This document shows, one piece after another, positions 52,105-60,101 of a stretch of DNA of 64,000 nt; position 1 is the stretch's first letter; each line of letters opens with the position of its first letter. The notes beneath the pieces are model-generated. The model had not been told where the DNA came from and searched no databases. It saw only the letters and a list, made by a program, of their open reading frames with translations. This stretch comes from Antarcticimicrobium sediminis (lineage in GTDB: Bacteria; Pseudomonadota; Alphaproteobacteria; Rhodobacterales; Rhodobacteraceae). Location: contig NZ_SMFP01000003.1 in the NCBI RefSeq assembly GCF_004348975.1, positions 248,001 to 312,000 on the forward strand, written 5' to 3'. Made by a program: the position numbers and the translations under genes.

Positions 52105-53046
52105 ATGACCTTTGCCCACCGTCACCTTCTGGGAATCGAACAGCTTTCCCCGCAGGATATCACCACGATCCTGGATCTGGCTGAAACCTATGTCGATCTG
52201 AACCGCCAATCGGCCAAACATTGCGATGTGCTGTCCGGTCTGACCCAGATCAACATGTTCTTTGAGAACTCCACCCGCACCCAAGCCAGTTTCGAACTGG
52301 CGGGCAAGCGGCTGGGGGCCGATGTGATGAACATGGCGATGCAGGCCAGCTCGATCAAAAAGGGGGAAACCCTGATCGACACGGCGATGACGCTGAACGC
52401 GATGCATCCCGATCTTCTGGTGGTGCGCCACCCGCATTCCGGCGCGGTGGACCTGTTGGCGCAAAAGGTGAATTGCGCGGTGCTGAACGCCGGCGACGGA
52501 CGCCACGAACACCCGACGCAGGCGCTGCTTGACGCGCTGACCATCCGGCGGGCCAAGGGGCGGCTGCACCGGCTAAGCATCGCGATTTGCGGCGATATCG
52601 CGCACAGCCGCGTGGCACGCTCGAACCTGTTGCTGCTGGGCAAGATGGAAAACCGCATCCGCCTGATCGGACCGCCGACCCTGATGCCCTCTGGCATCGG
52701 CGAGTTCGGGGTCGAGGTCTATGACGACATGCGCAAGGGACTGCGCGATGTCGACGTGGTGATGATGCTGCGACTTCAAAAGGAACGGATGGACGGCGGC
52801 TTTATCCCCTCCGAACGGGAATATTACCACCGCTACGGGTTGGATGCGGAAAAGCTGGCGCTGGCCAAACCGGACGCCATCGTGATGCACCCGGGTCCGA
52901 TGAACCGGGGGGTGGAAATCGACGGCACGCTGGCCGACGACATCAACCGAAGCGTGATTCAGGAACAGGTCGAAATGGGCGTGGCGGTGCGCATGGCCGC
53001 GATGGAACTGCTGACCCGCCCCCTGACGACAGGGGCGGCGGTATGA
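52105..53046 (+). CDS. pyrB: Aspartate carbamoyltransferase catalytic subunit
   Basis: 313-residue ATCase that joins carbamoyl phosphate and aspartate in pyrimidine synthesis. The carbamoyl-phosphate loop [20 protein letters not shown] (about 53) and the second-site KKGETLIDT (about 88) are intact, as are [21 protein letters not shown] (about 138) and the Asp-domain [12 protein letters not shown]. It heads a coupled string with two membrane-protein genes, a DHOase-like pyrC' and plsY. Such ATCases in other bacteria assemble with an inactive PyrC'. Confidence 0.95.
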   Translation: MTFAHRHLLGIEQLSPQDITTILDLAETYVDLNRQSAKHCDVLSGLTQINMFFENSTRTQASFELAGKRLGADVMNMAMQASSIKKGETLIDTAMTLNAMHPDLLVVRHPHSGAVDLLAQKVNCAVLNAGDGRHEHPTQALLDALTIRRAKGRLHRLSIAICGDIAHSRVARSNLLLLGKMENRIRLIGPPTLMPSGIGEFGVEVYDDMRKGLRDVDVVMMLRLQKERMDGGFIPSEREYYHRYGLDAEKLALAKPDAIVMHPGPMNRGVEIDGTLADDINRSVIQEQVEMGVAVRMAAMELLTRPLTTGAAV

Positions 53047-53579
53047 GCGACGACGGGCTGATCGTACCTGAGGACGAGTATGGGCGCATCCGGGTGTTTG
53101 CGCTGGACATGCCCCCCGAGCGGGCAGATTTCCTGCGCGAGCCGGGCGCCGCCGATCAGGTGCTGGGGCTGGCCGGGCTCGACCCGACGCAGATCGACGT
53201 GATCCGCGTTGCCGATCTCGAGGAACTGGGGCTGACAGGATATCTGACCGAAGGCTGCGGGCTGAGCAAAGAGCAGATCGCGCCGGACCGGGCAATGCTG
53301 GAGGCGCTGGACGGCTATGTTCTGGTGCTGCGCAGCCGCGCGTTCAAGGGGGCTGCCGCTGTGCTGGCGCCAGAGCCGGACGTGCGATTGATCGCCACCT
53401 ATGACGAACCCAGCCCGGACTGGCGCGCGCAACCGCTGCGCAGCGACAGCGCCGCCCCCTATTCCGCCCCGCGCCTGTCCCCTCGGGCCGCGCGGGCGCA
53501 GGCGCGGCGCATTGGCGGCAGTCTGTTCGCGGCGGTGATCGTGGTGATCGCGCTGGTCCTGTGGTGGGGGGTCTTCTGA
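53043..53579 (+). CDS. Uncharacterised membrane-anchored protein coupled to pyrB
   Basis: 178-residue protein with a soluble N-terminal domain (about 1-130) and a single C-terminal helix ([20 protein letters not shown]), hence a tail-anchored inner-membrane protein with the domain in the cytoplasm. No motif I recognise. Its ATG overlaps the pyrB stop (ATGA) and its own stop overlaps the next ATG (TGATG), placing it firmly in the pyrimidine string. A role in tethering or helping the ATCase complex is a guess from position. I do not recognise the family. Confidence 0.6.
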   Translation: MSDDGLIVPEDEYGRIRVFALDMPPERADFLREPGAADQVLGLAGLDPTQIDVIRVADLEELGLTGYLTEGCGLSKEQIAPDRAMLEALDGYVLVLRSRAFKGAAAVLAPEPDVRLIATYDEPSPDWRAQPLRSDSAAPYSAPRLSPRAARAQARRIGGSLFAAVIVVIALVLWWGVF

Positions 53580-53962
53580 TGGGCACACAACAGTTCACCG
53601 CCGACCGCAGCGCCTATTTGCGCACCAATGCCTGGCTGGCGGCGCTGGCCATGACAAGCGCGATGGCGCTGCTTTGGGTCATGGGCAACGCGCATGTCTG
53701 GACCGGCGCGGTGGCCGGGCTGGCGGCCATCATCGTGCGCGGCTGGTATCTGGCCTCGGAAGAACTGACGGCGGTCTGGGAGATGGACGGCGAGCGGATC
53801 ACCGGCCCCGGCGGACGGCAGGTGTCGCTGGACCAGATCAGCAAGGTCCGAAAAATGGGCAGTTTTGTACAAGTCATCACCCGAAACGGCGACAAACACC
53901 TGATCAAGTATCAGGCCGACCCCGACGCCACGGTGGCGGCCATCGAAAGGGCAGCGGCATGA
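53579..53962 (+). CDS. Uncharacterised two-helix membrane protein with PH-like domain
   Basis: 127-residue protein: two adjacent helices (WLAALAMTSAMALLWVMG and VWTGAVAGLAAIIVRGWYL, about 16-60), then a beta-rich tail (ELTAVWEMDGERITGPGG...VSLDQISKVRKMGSFVQVIT) that resembles small bacterial PH-like domains. The function is unknown. It starts in a TGATG overlap with the upstream anchored protein and ends in an ATGA overlap with pyrC'. It may belong to the membrane side of the pyrimidine or phospholipid (plsY) machinery. Confidence 0.6.
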   Translation: MGTQQFTADRSAYLRTNAWLAALAMTSAMALLWVMGNAHVWTGAVAGLAAIIVRGWYLASEELTAVWEMDGERITGPGGRQVSLDQISKVRKMGSFVQVITRNGDKHLIKYQADPDATVAAIERAAA

Positions 53963-55245
53963 GCGAGCTTTATTTCACCAACGCCCGCCTGATCGACCCC
54001 GAGGCCGGGACCAACGCGCTCGGCTGGCTGCGGGTCGCGGACGGGCAGATCGCGGCGACCGGCGCAGGCGATGCGCCACGCGCCCCGGCGGGCACGACGG
54101 TGATTGACTGCGGCGGCAAATGTCTGGCCCCCGGGATCGTCGATCTGGGCGTCAAGGTCTGCGAGCCGGGCGAGCGGCACAAGGAAAGCTATCGCAGCGC
54201 CGGGCGGGCGGCGGCGGCGGGAGGCGTGACCACCATCGTGACCCGCCCCGATACCGCCCCGACCATCGACAGCCCCGAAACGCTGGAATTCGTCACCCGC
54301 CGGGCGCAGGCCGATGCGCCGGTGAACGTGGTGCCGATGGCGGCGCTGACCAAGGGGCGGCAGGGGCGTGAGATGACCGAGATCGGCTTTCTGATGGATG
54401 CCGGTGCCGTCGCCTTTAGCGATTGCGACCACGTGGTCGCCGATGCCAAGGTGCTGTCGCGCGCGCTGAGCTATGCCCGTGCGCTGGGGGCACTGGTGAT
54501 CGGCCACCCGCAGGAGCCGGGGCTGAGCAAGGGCGCGGCCGCTACCAGCGGCAAGTTCGCCAGCCTGCGCGGATTGCCGGCGGTGTCGCCGATGGCCGAG
54601 CGGATGGGGCTGGACCGCGATATCGCGCTGCTGGAGATGACCGGGGCGCGCTATCACGCCGACCAGATCACCACCGCCCGTGCCCTGCCGGCGCTGGAGC
54701 GGGCCAAGGCCAACGGGCTGGACATCACCGCCGGGGTTGGCATCCACCACCTGACGCTGAATGAATTCGACGTCGCCGATTACCGCACCTTCTTCAAGCT
54801 GAAGCCGCCGCTGCGGGCCGAGGATGATCGTCAGGCGGTGATCGAGGCGGTGCGCACTGGGCTGATCGACGTGATCTGCTCGATGCACACGCCGCAAGAC
54901 GAAGAGAGCAAGCGGCTCCCCTTCGAGGAGGCCGCGAGCGGCGCTGTCGGGCTGGAGACGCTGCTGCCTGCTGCGATGCGGCTGTATCACGCGGGCGCGC
55001 TGGACCTGCCGACGCTGTTTCGCGCCATGAGCCTGAACCCCGCCAAGCGTCTCGGGCTGGCCTCAGGCCGGTTGAGCGCGGGGGCCCCGGCCGATCTGGT
55101 GCTGTTCGATCCGGACGCGCCCTTTGTGCTGGACCGCTTCACGCTGCTGTCGAAATCCAAGAACACACCCTTCGACGGCGGCCGCATGCAGGGCCGCGTG
55201 CTGGCCACCTATGTCGGCGGCGCGCCCGTCTATCGGAGAGACTGA
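53959..55245 (+). CDS. Dihydroorotase-like PyrC', catalytic residues lost
   Basis: 428-residue type I dihydroorotase homolog. At the metal site the canonical DLHVHLREPG reads DLGVKVCEPG, so both His ligands are gone. The catalytic DHAPH region reads CSMHTPQ, where Asp becomes Met and the last His becomes Gln. It keeps the fold's C-terminal GRLSAGAPADLVLFDPDAPF. In Pseudomonas an inactive PyrC' is needed to hold the PyrB hexamers together; the same role is inferred here. An active PyrC must exist elsewhere. Overlaps the upstream gene (ATGA) and plsY (TGATG). Confidence 0.85.
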   Translation: MSELYFTNARLIDPEAGTNALGWLRVADGQIAATGAGDAPRAPAGTTVIDCGGKCLAPGIVDLGVKVCEPGERHKESYRSAGRAAAAGGVTTIVTRPDTAPTIDSPETLEFVTRRAQADAPVNVVPMAALTKGRQGREMTEIGFLMDAGAVAFSDCDHVVADAKVLSRALSYARALGALVIGHPQEPGLSKGAAATSGKFASLRGLPAVSPMAERMGLDRDIALLEMTGARYHADQITTARALPALERAKANGLDITAGVGIHHLTLNEFDVADYRTFFKLKPPLRAEDDRQAVIEAVRTGLIDVICSMHTPQDEESKRLPFEEAASGAVGLETLLPAAMRLYHAGALDLPTLFRAMSLNPAKRLGLASGRLSAGAPADLVLFDPDAPFVLDRFTLLSKSKNTPFDGGRMQGRVLATYVGGAPVYRRD

Positions 55246-55850
55246 TGCCCGAGCTCACATCCCCCGCCGCAACGCTGATCCTGTGGGCCGTGATCGGCTA
55301 TGGGCTGGGCGCGATCCCCTTTGGCATGGTGTTGGCGCGGCTCATGGGGTTGGGCAATCTGCGCGAGATCGGCTCGGGCAATATCGGCGCCACCAATGTG
55401 CTGCGCACCGGCAACAAGAAGGCGGCGGCGCTGACGTTGCTGCTGGATGGCGGCAAAGGGGCGGCGGCGGTGCTGCTGGCGCGCTTATTCGCCGGTGAGG
55501 ACGCGGTGATGCTGGCCGGGTTCGCGGCCTTTATCGGCCATTGCTACCCGGTCTGGCTGGGGTTTCGGGGCGGCAAGGGCGTGGCGACCTTTGTCGGCCT
55601 GTGGCTGGCTCTGGCCTGGCCGGTGGGGATCGCCTGCTGCCTGACATGGATCAGCGTCGCCCTGTTCAGCCGGATGTCCTCGATGGCGGCGCTGACGGCA
55701 GCTGCGGCCTCGACCCTCTGGGCGGTCGGGCTGGGATATGGCCACACCCTTGTGCTCGGCGTCGCGCTGACGCTGCTGGTGTTCTGGCGTCACCGCAGCA
55801 ATATCACCCGCATCCGGGCCGGAACCGAGCCGAAGATCGGGCAGAAATAG
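55245..55850 (+). CDS. plsY: Glycerol-3-phosphate acyltransferase (acyl-phosphate)
   Basis: 201-residue integral membrane enzyme that acylates glycerol 3-phosphate from acyl phosphate, the first step of phospholipid synthesis. The three PlsY motifs are present: IPFGMVLARLMGLGNLREIGSGNIGATN (about 24-50), LLDGGKGAAAVLLA (about 65), and the third at GHCYPVWLGFRGGKGVATF (about 97). The ATG shares a base with the pyrC' stop (55243-55247), so it is the last gene of the pyrimidine string. Confidence 0.95.
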   Translation: MPELTSPAATLILWAVIGYGLGAIPFGMVLARLMGLGNLREIGSGNIGATNVLRTGNKKAAALTLLLDGGKGAAAVLLARLFAGEDAVMLAGFAAFIGHCYPVWLGFRGGKGVATFVGLWLALAWPVGIACCLTWISVALFSRMSSMAALTAAAASTLWAVGLGYGHTLVLGVALTLLVFWRHRSNITRIRAGTEPKIGQK

Positions 55851-55901
55851 AGCGCACGGAAATAGAGTACGCCGAACCGGGGGAATCGCCCGGACCGCGC
55901 C

Positions 55902-56255
55902 TCAGGGGATCAACCGCTCCAACGCGCGGCCATTGGCCCAGGTGCCGTGCAATTCGCCGTTGGGCATGCGCACATAGACCACCGGATACTCCGCCCCCCA
56001 GTCGATCCAGATGATATCGCCGTTGCGGGTGCCGGTGCCATCATAGCTTTGGCCGCCGACGCGCCAACTCAGGTGGACCATGGCGCCCTGCTCGCCGATC
56101 GCGACGGTGCCGCGATAGGCCGAGCCGTCGGGATTGCGCCCCTCGACCCGGTAGCCCCCGGCGATCGACTGTGCCGCCAATGGGGCGGCCAGCGTGAGCA
56201 TCGCCGCCGCCATCCCCCCCATGAGCGCGCGGCGGCCCCATTTCACGACTGTCAT
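55902..56255 (-). CDS. Small exported protein with twin-arginine-like signal, unknown function
   Basis: 117-residue protein. The N terminus has KWGRRALMGG then a hydrophobic run ending APLAAQ, cleaved to a mature part of about 85 residues. That part alternates small beta strands (GGYRVEGRNPDGSAYRGTVAI...) without Cys. A single RR pair without the full Tat consensus means Sec is also possible. GGGGGG lies 7 nt before ATG 56255. It is convergent with plsY and downstream of gshA's terminator-less end. I do not recognise the family. Confidence 0.6.
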   Translation of the reverse strand: MTVVKWGRRALMGGMAAAMLTLAAPLAAQSIAGGYRVEGRNPDGSAYRGTVAIGEQGAMVHLSWRVGGQSYDGTGTRNGDIIWIDWGAEYPVVYVRMPNGELHGTWANGRALERLIP

Positions 56256-56366
56256 ATCTTTGCCCCCCTGATCTGCTGACATCTGTCTGTATCAGGGCAG
56301 TCTGGCCCGGAACCGGGCCGCTGTCACCCCTGCCAGCGGACCAGCACGGGGCGAACAGCGGGTGGA

Positions 56367-57737
56367 TCAGTAGGCTGAGGCGTCGTAGATCCGGTCGAGA
56401 TCACCGTTCCAATCGCCGTTGTAGTGCTGCAACAGCTCGTCCGCCGGGGTCATGCCGGTTTCGACGCTGTCCTCCAGCGCGTGCAGGAAATGGCGTTCGT
56501 CCTGCACCATGCCGCCCAGCCCCGGACGCGCGCGCACCTTGAGACCGGACCGCGCGATATCCACGACCTGGGTTGCAAGATCCAGCATCTTGCGCCCGCC
56601 GACTTCGGCGTGAAGCCCGTCTTTGGCCGCGCCAAGACGCCAAGCCTCGCGAGTCTCGGTATCCCAGTCCTTGACCAGATCCCAAGCGGCGTCCAGCGCG
56701 CCCTGATCATAGGTCAGCCCGACCCAGAAGGCCGGCAGCGCGCAGAGCCTGCGCCACGGACCACCATCGGCGCCGCGCATCTCGATGAATTTCTTCAGCC
56801 GCGCCTCGGGGAAGGCGGTGGTCAGGTGATCGGCCCAATCGCTGAGCGTCGGTTTTTCGCCGGGCAGCGCCGGCAGCTCGCCCTTGAGGAAATCGCGGAA
56901 CGATTGCCCCAGCGCGTCAATGTACTTGCCATCGCGATAGACGAAATACATCGGCACATCGAGCATGTACTGGACCCAGGCTTCGAACCCGAAGCCCTCG
57001 TCAAAGACAAAGGGCACCATGCCGGTGCGCGCCGGGTCGAGATGCTGCCAGACCCAGGAGCGATAGGATTTCATGCCGTTGGGCTTGCCCTCGAAAAACG
57101 GCGAATTGGCAAACAGCGCGGTGGCGACCGGTTGCAGCGCAATGGCCACGCGCATCTTTTGCACCATGTCGGCCTCGGAGCCGAAATCAAGATTGACCTG
57201 CACCGTGCAGGTGCGCCGCATCATGGTGGTGCCAGTGGTGCCGACCTTGTCCATATAGGCGTTCATCAACTTGTAGCGGCCCTTGGGCATCAGCGGCATC
57301 TGCTCATGCATCCAGATCGGCGCGGCGCCCAGCCCGATGAATCCGACGCCGATCTCGTCGGCGATATCCTTGACCTCGCGCAGGTGTTCATTCACCTCGT
57401 CGCAGGTCTGGTGGATGGTCTCCAGTGGTGCGCCCGAAAGCTCCAGCGCCCCGCCCGGTTCCAGCGAAACATTGGCGCCGTCTTTTTCCAGCCCGATCAG
57501 ATGATCGCCTTCGCGGACCTCGGCCCAGCCATAGCGATCGCGCAGCCCCTCAAGCACGGCCCGGATCGAGCGTTCGCCGTCATAGGGCAGCGGATTGTGG
57601 GTGTCTTTGCAATAGCCGAACTTTTCGTGTTCGGTGCCGATGCGCCAATCCTCTTTCGGCTTGCAGCCGTCCGCGAGGTATTCGGCCAGTTGTTCGTGCC
57701 GTTCGATCGGGCCGCCGCCAGACTGGGGGATGGACAT
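56367..57737 (-). CDS. gshA: Glutamate-cysteine ligase, plant/alphaproteobacterial type
   Basis: 456-residue enzyme that joins Glu and Cys for glutathione synthesis. It belongs to the GCS2 type shared with plants: IGTEHEKFGY (about 33; Glu pair), EPGGALELSGAP (about 93), the TMMRRTCTVQVNLDFGSE segment (about 172) and the late EMRGADGGPWRRLCALPAFW (about 320). It lies on the strand of rsmE and the small membrane protein, 66 bp after the latter, a common arrangement in roseobacters. The stretch of Cys that forms redox disulfides in plants is not obvious. Confidence 0.94.
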   Translation of the reverse strand: MSIPQSGGGPIERHEQLAEYLADGCKPKEDWRIGTEHEKFGYCKDTHNPLPYDGERSIRAVLEGLRDRYGWAEVREGDHLIGLEKDGANVSLEPGGALELSGAPLETIHQTCDEVNEHLREVKDIADEIGVGFIGLGAAPIWMHEQMPLMPKGRYKLMNAYMDKVGTTGTTMMRRTCTVQVNLDFGSEADMVQKMRVAIALQPVATALFANSPFFEGKPNGMKSYRSWVWQHLDPARTGMVPFVFDEGFGFEAWVQYMLDVPMYFVYRDGKYIDALGQSFRDFLKGELPALPGEKPTLSDWADHLTTAFPEARLKKFIEMRGADGGPWRRLCALPAFWVGLTYDQGALDAAWDLVKDWDTETREAWRLGAAKDGLHAEVGGRKMLDLATQVVDIARSGLKVRARPGLGGMVQDERHFLHALEDSVETGMTPADELLQHYNGDWNGDLDRIYDASAY

Positions 57738-57803
57738 TCGCGCACTCCGATACTGCTTGCTTTCGTTTCCGGTGGGCAGTGGTGCGGGGAAATGCCGGGA
57801 CTG

Positions 57804-58331
57804 TCAATGCAGCCTTTGATGCGCAAGCCGCATTGGACGGCGTTCCCAGATCACAACCGCATGAGCGGTGTCGCGTTTCAGCTCGGCCAGCATCCGCTCG
57901 GTGCGCAGACCCGGCAGGGCGGCGAAGACGTCGAACAGATTGCCAGCGCCCTCGGCATTGACCGGGATATGCAGGATCGGGCGGCCCGGTTCCTCCAGCA
58001 CCCAATGGGCCGGTTGCGCGCTGGGATCGAGCACCAGCCGCTCCAGATCGCGGACCGAGACCGAGCCGCCGGACAGCGGGCCCATATAGGTGATTTCGCC
58101 CTCGTCCACCAGAACGACACCGGGGCCGCCCCCGGTGGCGCGAAAGCGGGCGCGCTGAAAGCCGATCACGGCAAGACCGGCGCCAGCAAGCCCCAGCGCC
58201 CAGCCGATCCAGCCCAGCAGACCGCCCGTTCCCAACGCCCAATACAGCCCCAGCGCCACCACGCCAGCGCCCAGCAGCGCCTCGCGCCAGCGCGCCAATG
58301 CGGCGCGGGCCTCGGGGCGGATAAAGCTCAT
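57804..58331 (-). CDS. Conserved membrane protein coupled to rsmE
   Basis: 175-residue protein: a two-helix membrane segment (LLGAGVVALGLYWAL and LLGWIGWALGLAGAGLAVIGF, about 20-60) followed by a cytoplasmic beta-rich domain (VLVDEGEITYMGPLSGGSVSVRDLERLVLDP). The function is unknown. The ATG overlaps the rsmE stop as ATGA (58328-58331), so they are translated together. A tail ending in a short basic helix (RRPMRLAHQRLH) closes it. It resembles, by layout only, the PH-like membrane protein near pyrB. Confidence 0.65.
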   Translation of the reverse strand: MSFIRPEARAALARWREALLGAGVVALGLYWALGTGGLLGWIGWALGLAGAGLAVIGFQRARFRATGGGPGVVLVDEGEITYMGPLSGGSVSVRDLERLVLDPSAQPAHWVLEEPGRPILHIPVNAEGAGNLFDVFAALPGLRTERMLAELKRDTAHAVVIWERRPMRLAHQRLH

Positions 58332-59050
58332 CGCCAGTCCCCCAGCGCGGTTTGCCACAGGGTGAGTGCGGCCACGGCAGCGGTATCGGCGCGCAGGATT
58401 CGCGGACCAAGCGCCACGACGTGGGCCTGTGGCAGGGCGTGCAGGCGGGTGCGCTCGGCGGGTGAAAACCCACCCTCGGGGCCGATCAGGATCGCCCAAG
58501 GGCCGGGCGTGGCCCCCGCAAGCCCCTTGAGCACACCGGCCTCAGCCTCGTCGCAGAACATCAACTGCCGCTCCTCGGGCCAGTCGGCCAGCAGGCGGTC
58601 GAGCTTTTGCAAATCGGTGACCTCGGGCACGACTGTGCCGCCGCATTGCTCGGCGGCTTCGATGGCATGGGCCTGCAGCCGGTCCTGCCGAATGCGGTCG
58701 GAATTTGTGAACTCGGTCTGCACCGGCACGATCCGCGCCGCGCCCATCTCGGCCGCCTTTTCGACGATGAAATCGGTGCGCGCCTTTTTGATCGGCGCGA
58801 ACAGCAGCCAAAGATCGGGGGGCATCTGCAATGGCCGGCTCTGTTCGACGCAGGCCAGAACGCCGCCACGCTTGCCTGACTCGGCCACGGTGGTGCGCCA
58901 TTCCCCGTCGCGCCCGTTGAACAGCGCCACCGGATCGCCCAGCCCCAGCCGCATCACCCCAAAGAGGTAATGCGCCTGTTCCCGCGTCAGAGGAACCGAT
59001 TGCCCCGCCCCCAGCGGGTGCTCTACATACAGCCTGACTTTTGCCTTCAT
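58328..59050 (-). CDS. rsmE: 16S rRNA m3U1498 methyltransferase
   Basis: 240-residue SPOUT methyltransferase that uses SAM to methylate U1498 of 16S rRNA. The N-terminal PUA-like part (VPLTREQAHYLFGVMRLGLGD) and the SPOUT knot motifs PWAILIGPEGGFSPAER (about 185) and LGPRILRADTAAVAAL (about 213) are intact. Its start codon is 12 bp from that of the divergent ubiA. It leads a unit with the small membrane protein and gshA. Confidence 0.93.
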   Translation of the reverse strand: MKAKVRLYVEHPLGAGQSVPLTREQAHYLFGVMRLGLGDPVALFNGRDGEWRTTVAESGKRGGVLACVEQSRPLQMPPDLWLLFAPIKKARTDFIVEKAAEMGAARIVPVQTEFTNSDRIRQDRLQAHAIEAAEQCGGTVVPEVTDLQKLDRLLADWPEERQLMFCDEAEAGVLKGLAGATPGPWAILIGPEGGFSPAERTRLHALPQAHVVALGPRILRADTAAVAALTLWQTALGDWR

Positions 59051-59062
59051 GCGAGACTACAT

Positions 59063-60037
59063 ATGCAACCTGAAAGCCCAATGCCAGACAGGACCGCGAC
59101 AGGACAGGTCGCAGATGCGGTCAAGGGAAACTGGGTCGACCGGTTGGCACCGCCGGCAACGCGGCCCTATCTGCGGCTGTCGCGCGCCGACCGACCGATC
59201 GGCACCTGGCTGCTGCTGCTGCCGTGCTGGTGGGGGTTGGCGCTGGCGATGCTGTGGGACCAGTCGCCGCGCTGGGGCGATCTGTGGATCTTTGTCGCCT
59301 GCGGGTTGGGCGCCTGGCTGATGCGCGGGGCGGGCTGCACATGGAACGACATCACCGACCGCGATATTGACGGCAGCGTCGAGCGCACGCGTTCGCGCCC
59401 GATCCCCTCGGGGCAGGTCAGCATCAAGCAGGCGGTGGCCTATATGGGCGCGCAGGCGCTGGTGGCCTTTGCAATCCTGCTCACGTTTAACTCCGCCGCC
59501 ATCGTGCTGGGGTTTCTGTCGCTGTTGCCGGTGGCGGTCTATCCCTTTGCCAAGCGGTTCACCTGGTGGCCGCAGGTGTTTCTGGGCCTTGCCTTCAACT
59601 GGGGCGCACTGCTGGCCTGGACGGCGCATACCGGGTCGCTGCACTGGGCCCCGGTGATCCTGTATGTCGCCGGGATCTGCTGGACGCTGTTCTATGACAC
59701 CATCTATGCCCATCAGGACGCCGAGGATGACGCGCTGATCGGGGTCAAATCCACCGCCCGGCTGTTTGGCGAGGCAAGCCCACGCTGGCTGCGCCTTTTT
59801 CTGGTGTTGACGCTGGCGCTGATGGCGGTGGCGGTGATCGTGGCGGTGACGCCGCAGGGGTCAGGTCTGGCGCTGCTGCTGGCGCTGGCCGGTCTTTGCG
59901 CGATGGGCCTGCACATGGCTTGGCAATTGCGCCAATTCGACCCCGACGACAATGCGCTTTTGCTGCGCCTGTTCCGTGCCAACCGCGACACCGGCTTGAT
60001 TCCGCTCATCTTCTTCCTTGTTGCGGTGCTGGCATGA
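59063..60037 (+). CDS. ubiA: 4-hydroxybenzoate octaprenyltransferase
   Basis: 324-residue membrane prenyltransferase of ubiquinone synthesis, about eight helices. The first Asp-rich motif is TWNDITDRDIDGSVERTRSRP (about 103, NDxxDxxxD) and the second is FYDTIYAHQDAEDD (about 210). Two starts are possible: ATG 59063 and ATG 59081; neither has a strong ribosome site. The gene is divergent from rsmE, and its start is inside the other gene's control region, so the promoters must overlap coding sequence. Confidence 0.92.
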   Translation: MQPESPMPDRTATGQVADAVKGNWVDRLAPPATRPYLRLSRADRPIGTWLLLLPCWWGLALAMLWDQSPRWGDLWIFVACGLGAWLMRGAGCTWNDITDRDIDGSVERTRSRPIPSGQVSIKQAVAYMGAQALVAFAILLTFNSAAIVLGFLSLLPVAVYPFAKRFTWWPQVFLGLAFNWGALLAWTAHTGSLHWAPVILYVAGICWTLFYDTIYAHQDAEDDALIGVKSTARLFGEASPRWLRLFLVLTLALMAVAVIVAVTPQGSGLALLLALAGLCAMGLHMAWQLRQFDPDDNALLLRLFRANRDTGLIPLIFFLVAVLA

Positions 60038-60101
60038 TTGCACCCTCGTCCCCCCGACGGTATGACATTCGCATTCCAACGAGTAGAAGACCGATCCGTT
60101 G

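Noticed and set aside
56424-58970. Long plus-strand frame across gshA, a membrane protein gene and rsmE
   Set aside because: Crosses three well-supported minus-strand genes and has no recognisable domain.
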